Shown here piece by piece: positions 57,931 to 64,000 of a stretch of DNA of 64,000 nt (positions within the stretch are counted from its first letter, which is position 1; each line of letters starts with the position of its first letter). Made by a program: the position numbers and the translations under genes. The notes under the pieces are model-generated. The model saw only the letters and a list, made by a program, of their open reading frames with translations. It ran no database searches and was not told where the DNA came from. Source of the DNA: Ancylobacter amanitiformis (GTDB lineage Bacteria > Pseudomonadota > Alphaproteobacteria > Rhizobiales > Xanthobacteraceae); assembly GCF_030814815.1 (NCBI RefSeq), contig NZ_JAUSVR010000006.1, positions 186,001 to 250,000 of the forward strand. Reading direction: 5' to 3'.

Positions 57931-58704
57931 GTGGCGGAGACCAAGCAGGTAAAATATACCGAGAGCTTCTTTCAAGATTTGGCTGACGACTCGTATAGAT
58001 CCGCATTCAAGATTCTTGGGATCGTATTCGACGTCATTCGGCCCGAGTCAGTAATCGATTTTGGTTGTGGAACCGGTTCCTGGCTCAAGGCAGCGCACGA
58101 ATTGGGGGCTTTGCGTGTGGCCGGAGTGGACGGGCCGTGGGTTACGCAGGATCAGCTGGTGGACCGCTCGATTGCACTGATAACATCAGATATGTCCTTG
58201 GCGTCGACCCCGGCGGTTTCTGCCGGCGCCTTTGATCTGGCCATTTCGCTGGAGTGCGGCGAGCACCTTCCGGCGAGTCGAGCCGATTGGCTCGTCGACA
58301 ACATGTGCGGCGCATCCAGGAAGGTGCTGTTCGGCTCGGCGATTCCCGGGCAGGGTGGAACCGACCACATCAACGAGCAGTGGCCAAGCTACTGGGCGGA
58401 GAAGTTTCGTGCCCGCGGCTACCTTCCGCTCGATCTCGTTCGGCCGAACGTCTACTTTGATCGGAGCATACCCACTTGGTATCGAAACAACCCTCTCATG
58501 TACATCCACCGGGATGAGCATGCGGACGTGCGGAATACGGCCCTCTCGTCGAAGACCCATTCACTGACCATTACCGACTTCGTCATTCCGCAGCTTTTCG
58601 AGGATCCCGGCCTGCGTCAAAGCATGCGGATCGCGAGCCAAATCCCCAGCAAGCTGGCTCGCTCTCTGCTGTGGCGGTGGAAGATCCGCCGCTGGTCGAT
58701 GTGA
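57931..58704 (+). CDS. Class I SAM-dependent methyltransferase inserted in the sdh operon
   Basis: A 257-residue methyltransferase. Motif I VIDFGCGTGSW (41-51) binds SAM; the acidic residue after it is in VAGVDGPW, and the post-I region AFDLAISLECGEHLPASRA resembles small-molecule and sugar methyltransferases of polysaccharide loci. The C-terminal half is basic and lacks membrane segments. Its base composition is visibly less GC-rich than sdhA and sdhB, with codons (ATA, TCA, GTA) that are rare in neighbouring genes, pointing to acquisition. The GTG at 57931 follows GCGGAG at short distance; a TTG start at 57910 would read through the G-run. Confidence 0.82.
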   Translation: MAETKQVKYTESFFQDLADDSYRSAFKILGIVFDVIRPESVIDFGCGTGSWLKAAHELGALRVAGVDGPWVTQDQLVDRSIALITSDMSLASTPAVSAGAFDLAISLECGEHLPASRADWLVDNMCGASRKVLFGSAIPGQGGTDHINEQWPSYWAEKFRARGYLPLDLVRPNVYFDRSIPTWYRNNPLMYIHRDEHADVRNTALSSKTHSLTITDFVIPQLFEDPGLRQSMRIASQIPSKLARSLLWRWKIRRWSM

Positions 58705-58839
58705 CCGTGATGGCGAGACCAGCCGTCAGGCGCAGAGCGATCGATCGATCGGCTTCGATCCGGCGGCCGGCGCATGTTGGTTTGCCGTGTCCGGTCGTCG
58801 GACGAGCCGCCCAGATCGGCTGGCCGGTATGTTTCGCCA

Positions 58840-58932
58840 ATGTCAGCCCCTCCTGTCGCGGGCGGGTTGATCGTTTCGCTGCCCAACTCTCTCGGCGATA
58901 CGCTATCCGCCTGGCCCGCATTCGAGCCTTCT
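58840..58932 (+). pseudogene. Possible 5' fragment of a GT9-type glycosyltransferase gene
   Basis: The segment translates as MSAPPVAGG followed by LIVSLPNSLGDTLSAWPAF, which has the shape of the first beta strand and SLGD loop of family 9 (ADP-heptose-type) glycosyltransferases. The similarity stops where the sdhB leader (GAGGAA ribosome binding site) begins. It looks like the start of a gene cut off by the right-hand junction of the insertion. The match is short and made by eye. Confidence 0.35.
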
Positions 58933-58943
58933 GAGGAACTGCC

Positions 58944-59726
58944 ATGGTCCAGCTTACACTTCCCAAGAATTCCCAGCTCGTCGCGGGCAAGGTCTGGCCG
59001 AAGCCCGCGGGCACCAACCGGCTGACCGAGTACCGCATCTATCGCTGGAATCCCGATGACGGGGTGAACCCGCATGTCGACACCTATTATGTCGACCGCG
59101 ACGATTGCGGGCCGATGGTGCTGGATGGCCTCATCTATATCAAGAACAAGATCGACCCGACGCTGACCTTCCGCCGCTCCTGCCGCGAGGGCATTTGCGG
59201 CTCCTGCGCCATGAATATCGACGGCACCAACACGCTGGCCTGCCTCAAGAGCATGGACGACGTGAGCGCGAAGTCGGTGAATGTCTATCCGCTGCCGCAC
59301 ATGCCGGTCGTGAAGGATCTCGTCCCCGACCTCACCCAGTTCTATGCCCAGCACGCTTCGGTCGAGCCGTGGCTGCATACGGAGACGCCGGCCCCGGAGC
59401 GCGAATGGCGCCAGGGGCGCGGCGACCGCGAGAAGCTGGACGGGCTCTATGAGTGCATCCTGTGCGCCTGCTGCTCGACCTCCTGCCCGAGCTACTGGTG
59501 GAATGGCGACCGCTATCTCGGCCCGGCGGCGCTGCTGCAGGCCTATCGCTGGCTGATCGACAGCCGCGACGAGGCCACCGGCGATCGGCTGGACGATCTG
59601 GAAGACCCGTTCCGGCTCTATCGCTGCCACACCATCATGAACTGCGCCAAGGCGTGCCCGAAGGGGCTCAACCCGGCAAAGGCGATTGCCGAGATCAAGA
59701 AAATGATGGTTGAGCGGCAGTTCTGA
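58944..59726 (+). CDS. sdhB: Succinate dehydrogenase iron-sulphur subunit
   Basis: The 260-residue electron-transfer subunit of complex II. The [2Fe-2S] cluster ligands are Cys80, Cys85, Cys88 and Cys100; the [4Fe-4S] and [3Fe-4S] ligands are Cys171, 174, 177 and 181 and Cys228, 234 and 238, all present with normal spacing. GAGGAA lies eight bases before the ATG. Because it is separated from sdhA by the methyltransferase block, its expression relies on read-through or on a promoter within the block. Confidence 0.97.
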   Translation: MVQLTLPKNSQLVAGKVWPKPAGTNRLTEYRIYRWNPDDGVNPHVDTYYVDRDDCGPMVLDGLIYIKNKIDPTLTFRRSCREGICGSCAMNIDGTNTLACLKSMDDVSAKSVNVYPLPHMPVVKDLVPDLTQFYAQHASVEPWLHTETPAPEREWRQGRGDREKLDGLYECILCACCSTSCPSYWWNGDRYLGPAALLQAYRWLIDSRDEATGDRLDDLEDPFRLYRCHTIMNCAKACPKGLNPAKAIAEIKKMMVERQF

Positions 59727-59745
59727 CGCGCTACATCAAGGGGCG

Positions 59746-60636
59746 ATGATCTCGTCCGCGCGCCCCACCTTCCGTTTCGCCCCCAGCCCGAACGGGCTGC
59801 TGCATCTCGGCCATGCCCGCTCCGCCCTGCTCAACGCGGCCATGGCGGCACAGGCGGGCGGTCTATTGCTGCTGCGCATCGAGGATATCGATCTCGCGCG
59901 CTGCCGCCCGGAATATGAGGCGGCGATCTGCGAGGATCTTGCCTGGCTCGGCATCGCCTGGGAGCCGCCCGCGCGCCGCCAGTCGGAGCATTTCGACGAC
60001 TACCGGACCGCGCTCGTCCGGCTCGGCGAACTGGATCTGGTCTATGAGAGCTTCGAGAGCCGCGCGGATATCAACCGCGCGGTCCGGGATCACCCGGACT
60101 GGCCGCGCGATCCCGATGGCGCGCCGCTGTTTCCCTTCCCCCGCTTGGCCATGAGCGTCGACGAGCGCTCCCGGCGCCGCGCCGCTGGCGAGCCCTTCGC
60201 GCTGCGCCTCGACATGGCCCGCGCGGTCGCGCTGGCCGGCCCGCTCGACTGGCGCGAGGCGGGGCAAGGCGTGGGGCACGCGGCGTCGATCGAGCCGCGC
60301 GCCGTTGCGGCGGATCCGCTCGCCTGGGGCGATGTGGTGCTCGCCCGCAAGGAGGTGCCGACCAGCTACCATCTTTCCGTCGTGGTCGACGACGCGCTGC
60401 AGGGCGTGACGCATGTGGTGCGCGGGGCGGACCTGACGGCGGCCACCTCGGTGCACCGGCTGTTGCAGACGCTGCTCGATCTGCCCGCGCCGCTCTACAC
60501 GCATCATACGCTGCTGGTGGATCCGCAGGGCCGCAAGCTTTCGAAGTCGCTCGGCTCGGAAAGCCTGCGCACGCTGCGGGAGAACGGGGCAACGGCGCAG
60601 GAGGTGCGGCGGCTGGCGCTCGATGTCGTTGATTAG
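59746..60636 (+). CDS. gluQ: Glutamyl-Q tRNA(Asp) synthetase
   Basis: GluQ-RS attaches glutamate to the queuosine base of tRNA-Asp. The 296-residue protein is a class I synthetase catalytic core without the anticodon-binding domain of GltX: RFAPSPNGLLHLGHARSAL (10-28) contains the HIGH motif and LSKS in RKLSKSLG the KMSKS motif. DIDLARCRPEY, YESFESRADI(N) and GVTHVVRGADL are further family landmarks. The ATG at 59746 follows AAGGGG. It begins 19 bases after sdhB and might be co-transcribed with it. Confidence 0.93.
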   Translation: MISSARPTFRFAPSPNGLLHLGHARSALLNAAMAAQAGGLLLLRIEDIDLARCRPEYEAAICEDLAWLGIAWEPPARRQSEHFDDYRTALVRLGELDLVYESFESRADINRAVRDHPDWPRDPDGAPLFPFPRLAMSVDERSRRRAAGEPFALRLDMARAVALAGPLDWREAGQGVGHAASIEPRAVAADPLAWGDVVLARKEVPTSYHLSVVVDDALQGVTHVVRGADLTAATSVHRLLQTLLDLPAPLYTHHTLLVDPQGRKLSKSLGSESLRTLRENGATAQEVRRLALDVVD

Positions 60637-60730
60637 CCGGCATCATATTTATGTCGTGACGTAACATCCATGTCACCACCGGCCTGTAGCCATGGCGCGC
60701 CCTCTTCAGTCCCGCATGACGGAGCCTGCC

Positions 60731-61987
60731 ATGAAGAAGCGTCTCGCCACGCCCCTGCTCGCCACGCCTCTCCTTCTTATCGCCTTCGCCGCCGGCTCCC
60801 TCGGTGCGGCCCTCGCCCAGGCGCCCGGCGGTCCCGCCGAGCTTGGTCCGCGCCCGTTCTATCTGGTTGACCAGATGAAGGACGGCCCGCTCAAGGATGA
60901 ACTCGCCCGCTGCAAGGGGCCGTTCACCACCAAGGGTTTCTCGATCTCGCATCGCGGCGCCCCGCTGCAGTTCCCCGAACACACGCGTGAGGGCTATCTC
61001 GCCGCCGCGCGCATGGGGGCCGGCGTCATCGAGTGCGACATCGCCTTCACCAAGGATCGCCAGCTGGTGTGCCGCCACGCGCAGTGCGACCTGCACACCA
61101 CGACCGACATTCTCGCCCGGCCGGAGCTGGCGTCGAAATGCACCAAGGGCTTCGAGCCCGCCGACCCCGCCACGGGCCGCAAGGCGAGCGCCAAGTGCTG
61201 CACCAGCGACCTGACGCTGGCCGAATTCCGCTCGCTCAAGCCGAAAATGGACGCCGGCAACCCCAATGCCACAACGGTAGCCGACTACATGAACTCCACG
61301 CCGCGCTGGCGCACCGATCTCTATGTCGACCGCGCCACCCTGATGTCGCACAAGGATTACATCGCGCTGGTGAAGTCGCTGGGCCTCAAGTTCACGCCCG
61401 AGCTGAAGACGCCGGAAGTGCCGATGCCGTTCGAGGGTGATTACACGCAGCAGGCCTATGCTCAGCAGATGATCGACGAGTACAAGGCCGCCGGCGTCGA
61501 TCCCCGGGATGTCTACGCCCAGTCCTTCCTGCTCGATGACGTGCTGTACTGGCTCAAGAACGAGCCGGCCTTCGGCGCGCAGGCGGTGTTTCTCGACGAT
61601 CGCGACGAGACCACCAAGGGCTTCGACAACATGAAGCCGGAGACCTGGCAGCCCTCGATGCAGGAACTGGCCGACAAGGGCGTGAAGATCCTCGCCCCGC
61701 CGCTGTGGATGCTGGTGACGGTGAAGGACGGCAAGGTTGTGCCGTCGGTCTATGCGCAGGAGGCCAAGAAGGCCGGGCTCGGGCTCATCGCCTGGTCGCT
61801 GGAGCGCTCCGGTCCGCTGAAGGACGGCGGCGGCTATTACTACCAGTCGATCAAGTCCGTGACCGACCGCGATGGCGACACGCTGGCGCTGCTGGATGTG
61901 CTGGCCCGCGACATCGGCGTGATCGGCGTGTTCTCCGACTGGCCGGCGACCACCACCTTCTACGCCAACTGCATGAAGCTGAACTGA
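60731..61987 (+). CDS. Exported glycerophosphodiester phosphodiesterase
   Basis: A 418-residue periplasmic enzyme of the GDPD family that hydrolyses glycerophosphodiesters from phospholipid turnover to glycerol 3-phosphate and an alcohol. The signal peptide ([22 protein letters not shown]) is cut near residue 30. Catalytic residues lie in [19 protein letters not shown] (His and Glu/Arg), with [24 protein letters not shown] giving the metal-binding E-x-D and general acid His. The many cysteines (about 8) suggest disulphides. It is preceded by GTGAC-N11-GTCAC (60656-60676), a weak Pho-box-like inverted repeat. The start could also be the ATG at 60716. Confidence 0.9.
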   Translation: MKKRLATPLLATPLLLIAFAAGSLGAALAQAPGGPAELGPRPFYLVDQMKDGPLKDELARCKGPFTTKGFSISHRGAPLQFPEHTREGYLAAARMGAGVIECDIAFTKDRQLVCRHAQCDLHTTTDILARPELASKCTKGFEPADPATGRKASAKCCTSDLTLAEFRSLKPKMDAGNPNATTVADYMNSTPRWRTDLYVDRATLMSHKDYIALVKSLGLKFTPELKTPEVPMPFEGDYTQQAYAQQMIDEYKAAGVDPRDVYAQSFLLDDVLYWLKNEPAFGAQAVFLDDRDETTKGFDNMKPETWQPSMQELADKGVKILAPPLWMLVTVKDGKVVPSVYAQEAKKAGLGLIAWSLERSGPLKDGGGYYYQSIKSVTDRDGDTLALLDVLARDIGVIGVFSDWPATTTFYANCMKLN

Positions 61988-61995
61988 GCGGCAGC

Positions 61996-62021
61996 GGGCG
62001 GCCGCATGCGTGCGGCCGCCC
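61996..62021 (+). terminator. Terminator-like hairpin after the GDPD gene
   Basis: An 11-base perfect stem (61996-62006 with 62011-62021) and TGCG loop nine bases after the stop codon, followed by only a weak T-containing stretch. Confidence 0.55.
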
Positions 62022-62029
62022 ATTGGCTC

Positions 62030-62063
62030 TCGACCTGCCACGCGGGCCCGCGTGGCAGGTCGA
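62030..62063. repeat. Perfect 34-bp palindrome
   Basis: Positions 62030-62046 are the exact reverse complement of 62047-62063 with no loop. It lies eight bases after another 11-base-stem hairpin, in the 162-base gap between the GDPD and spermidine-synthase-like genes. Confidence 0.93.
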
Positions 62064-62149
62064 CGTGGAAGCCGCGCGCGAAGGGCACTTGTCCTGTGCC
62101 GCGTCACGGGCGATAGGCGAGGGGCGCCTTTTTCCACGGATGCCCCGCG

Positions 62150-62887
62150 ATGATTCCCTGGTCCCTCATCGACACCGCGAAAGTCCCCGATGGGTTCGGC
62201 GACCTGCGCCTGATGCGGCGCGGCGACGAATTTTCCATCATGACCGGCGCGACGGAATTGATGAACAGCCGCCTCAGCGGCTCGGAGAAGGCGCTGGCCA
62301 CGCTGGTCTGCGGACGTCTGCGCGAGGGCGCCGCGCCGCGCCTCCTGATCGGCGGGCTCGGCATGGGCTTCACCCTGCGCGCGGCGCTGGGCGAACTGGG
62401 GCCGCAGGCGCAGGTCGTGGTCGCCGAACTCGTGCCGGCGGTCATCGCCTGGGCGCGCGGGCCGATGGCGGCGATCTTCGGCACCAGCCTCGACGATTCG
62501 CGCGTCAGCCTGTTCGAGGGCGATGTCGCCGCAACGATCCGCGCCGGCCGCGCGGCCTATGACGCGATCCTGCTGGATGTCGACAATGGCCCGGGCGGGT
62601 TGACCCGCGCCGCCAATGACGGGCTCTACAGCCCCGCCGGCCTTGCCGCCGCCCGCGCCGCGTTGCGTCCCGGCGGCATTCTGGCGGTGTGGTCCTCGGC
62701 GCCGGACAGCGACTTCACCGGCCGCCTGCGCCGCAGCGGTTTCGCCGTTGAGGAGGCACGGGTGCGGGCGAACGGCAAGGGGGGCGGCGCGCGCCATGTC
62801 ATCTGGCTTGCCGCCAAGGTCGAGGCATCGGCAAAGCCGGCCGGGGACGCGAGGCCGCCGCGCGCGCGCAGCCCCCGCACGCCTTGA
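62150..62887 (+). CDS. Spermidine synthase-like methyltransferase-fold protein
   Basis: A 245-residue protein of the spermine/spermidine-synthase superfamily. The Rossmann region RLLIGGLGMGFTLRAALGELG (about 64-84), VVVAELVPAVIAWARG and YDAILLDVDNGPGGLTRAANDGLYS match the SpeE-like group often annotated as 'spermidine synthase' or class I methyltransferase. The N-terminal beta domain of true SpeE is short, so aminopropyl transfer is doubtful. The C-terminal tail is Arg/Pro-rich. It is followed after 36 bases by the DUF2161 gene and may be co-transcribed. Confidence 0.8.
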   Translation: MIPWSLIDTAKVPDGFGDLRLMRRGDEFSIMTGATELMNSRLSGSEKALATLVCGRLREGAAPRLLIGGLGMGFTLRAALGELGPQAQVVVAELVPAVIAWARGPMAAIFGTSLDDSRVSLFEGDVAATIRAGRAAYDAILLDVDNGPGGLTRAANDGLYSPAGLAAARAALRPGGILAVWSSAPDSDFTGRLRRSGFAVEEARVRANGKGGGARHVIWLAAKVEASAKPAGDARPPRARSPRTP

Positions 62888-62923
62888 TCCCTGTCGCTGG
62901 TCATCCTCATTGCCCGCCCTGGA

Positions 62924-63625
62924 GTGCCGGTCCTGGAGACATCGCTTTACCTGCCGATCAAGCGCTTTCTCGAAGCGCGTGGCTTCACCGTCAAAGGGGA
63001 GATCGGCGGCTGCGATCTGGTCGCGCTGTCGCCGGATGCCGAGCCGCTGGTCGTGATCGGCGAGATGAAGCTGAGCTTCAATCTGGAACTGGTGCTGCAA
63101 GCGGTGGACCGTGCGGGCGCGTGCGACGAGGTGTGGCTGGCGGCGCGCGCCTCCCGGCGCGGCAAGGGCCGCGAGAGCGATTCGCGCTTTCGCAATCTCT
63201 GCCGCCGGCTCGGCTTCGGCATGCTCGCGGTGTCGGACGGCGGCGAGGTGGCGGTGCTGGTCAGCCCGGTCTCGCCCATGCCGCGCAAGGATCCGCGCCG
63301 CCGCGCGCGGCTGGTGGCGGAGCATACGCGGCGGCTCGGCGACCCGGCCGTGGGCGGCGCCTCGCGCGTGCCGATCATGACGGCGTATCGCCAGCAGGCG
63401 CTCACCTGCGCCGCCGCGCTGGCCGCCGGCCCGCAGCGCCCGCGCGACCTGCGAGCCCGGGCCCCCGATGCCGGCAAGATCCTCATGTCCAATGTCTATG
63501 GCTGGTTCATCCGCACCGCGCGCGGCGTCTATGCGCTGACGCCGGCCGGGCTGGAGGCGCTGGCGCGCTGGCCGCAGGGGGAGGATACGGCCGGCGAGGC
63601 GGCCGCTACCCCACGCCCAGAATGA
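62924..63625 (+). CDS. DUF2161 protein with PD-(D/E)xK-like motif
   Basis: A 233-residue member of the DUF2161 (COG5482) family of alphaproteobacteria. The N-terminal half shows a nuclease-like pattern: an acidic residue in IGGCDLVAL and E-x-K in GEMKLSF (about residues 46-52), the spacing of PD-(D/E)xK folds. The C-terminal half has a winged-helix-like region ending in IRTARGVYALTPAGLEALARW. Function is not established; nuclease activity is inference. It starts at a GTG with GGAG immediately upstream and overlaps the convergent AEC permease gene by about 20 bases. Confidence 0.78.
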   Translation: MPVLETSLYLPIKRFLEARGFTVKGEIGGCDLVALSPDAEPLVVIGEMKLSFNLELVLQAVDRAGACDEVWLAARASRRGKGRESDSRFRNLCRRLGFGMLAVSDGGEVAVLVSPVSPMPRKDPRRRARLVAEHTRRLGDPAVGGASRVPIMTAYRQQALTCAAALAAGPQRPRDLRARAPDAGKILMSNVYGWFIRTARGVYALTPAGLEALARWPQGEDTAGEAAATPRPE

Positions 63626-64000
63626 GCAGCCAGGCTGAGAGGGTGACGAGGCTCAGCGCGGTGGACAGCGACACCGCGCCGGCCGAGGCGGCGACGCCCA
63701 CCTTGTAGCGCTGCGCCAGCAGATAGGCGTTGATGCCGCTCGGCATGGCGGCGAAGGTCACGCACACGCCCGCCCAGACCGGGGGCATCGGCAGCACCCG
63801 GGTCAGCGCGTAGACGATGGCCGGGTGGACGATCAGCTTCAGCACCGTGATGACCAGCGCCGGCCCGAGATCGCCGCGGATCGGGTAGCGGTGCAACGCG
63901 AGGCCGAGCGAAATCAGCGCGCAGGGCGAGGCCGAGGCCGCCAGCATGTCGAAGACCTGCTTGGGGATGCCGCCCGGCACGAAGCCGACCAGCTTGGCGA
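63606..64000 (-). CDS. AEC-family transporter, C-terminal part (truncated by window end)
   Basis: The frame runs off the right edge; the visible part is 131 codons. It contains the last five or so membrane helices of an auxin-efflux-carrier (AEC) family permease: the IPKQVFDMLAASASPCALISLGLAL segment, LKLIVHPAIVYALT and the conserved MPSGINAYLLAQRY loop are characteristic. Members export or import organic acids such as malate. The 3' end overlaps the DUF2161 gene. No further context is visible. Confidence 0.85.
   Translation of the reverse strand, partial: AKLVGFVPGGIPKQVFDMLAASASPCALISLGLALHRYPIRGDLGPALVITVLKLIVHPAIVYALTRVLPMPPVWAGVCVTFAAMPSGINAYLLAQRYKVGVAASAGAVSLSTALSLVTLSAWLLILGVG

Noticed and set aside
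55220-59726. The methyltransferase as a normal complex II assembly factor
   Set aside because: Its SAM motif, composition and lack of similarity to SdhE-type factors do not support this.
60071-63325. 1084-codon minus-strand open frame over gluQ, the GDPD gene and downstream genes
   Set aside because: It runs antisense to four recognisable genes and its translation is low-complexity Arg/Ala/Gly sequence.

Overview
The window is 64 kb of GC-rich chromosome from an alphaproteobacterium of the order Hyphomicrobiales, most likely the family Xanthobacteraceae (Ancylobacter/Starkeya/Xanthobacter-like). This placement is inferred from the sdhC-sdhD-sdhA-sdhB order, the yggT-DUF167 pair, the PPK2, the M23 peptidase and the style of the intergenic palindromes; no 16S gene is present to confirm it. 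Gene density is high, with many GTGA/ATGA overlaps. One tRNA (Ala, CGC) is present; no rRNA, CRISPR array, prophage or recognisable insertion sequence was seen.

Layout. (1) 0-12 kb, housekeeping: a partial membrane protein, argG, an SDR with a divergent AraC regulator, a PNP-oxidase-like protein, a site-2-type protease, typA, a GNAT, the yggT/DUF167 pair, tRNA-Ala and ppk2. (2) 12.5-34.4 kb, a surface polysaccharide locus: dTDP-glucose synthesis (rfbA), a phosphohexomutase, GDP-fucose synthesis (gmd, fcl), UDP-galactose (galE), UDP-glucuronate (ugd), at least five glycosyltransferases, one of them fused to a WcaF-type acetyltransferase, a pyruvyl transferase, a Wzy-like and a Wzx-like membrane protein, and an unusual pair of a MenD-like ThDP enzyme and an SDR. 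The product is inferred to be a fucose-, galactose- and glucuronate-containing polymer, probably acetylated and pyruvylated. (3) 34.7-49.0 kb, a catecholate siderophore locus: binding protein, YncE-like beta-propeller, isochorismate synthase, DHB-AMP ligase, free-standing isochorismatase, free-standing aryl carrier protein, an EntF-type C-A-T-TE synthetase whose specificity residues read as serine, and DHB dehydrogenase. A convergent ABC ATPase/permease pair and a divergent IroE-like esterase follow. Together these predict synthesis, import and hydrolysis of an enterobactin-like DHB-serine lactone; no receptor, exporter or phosphopantetheinyl transferase is in the window. (4) 49-64 kb, housekeeping: dsbB, an HNH nuclease, two esterases, an M23 peptidase, sdhCDAB interrupted by a foreign-looking methyltransferase, gluQ, a GDPD phosphodiesterase, a spermidine-synthase-like protein, a DUF2161 protein and a truncated AEC permease.

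Four structural signals are not explained by the genes. At least ten short tandem arrays (11-21 bp units) are scattered over the window, in frame inside proteins as well as between genes. A block carrying a methyltransferase, a run of 12 G and what looks like the start of a glycosyltransferase gene lies between sdhA and sdhB. There are two very long perfect inverted repeats, at 50350-50398 and 62030-62063. A promoter followed at once by an intrinsic terminator lies just upstream of typA.
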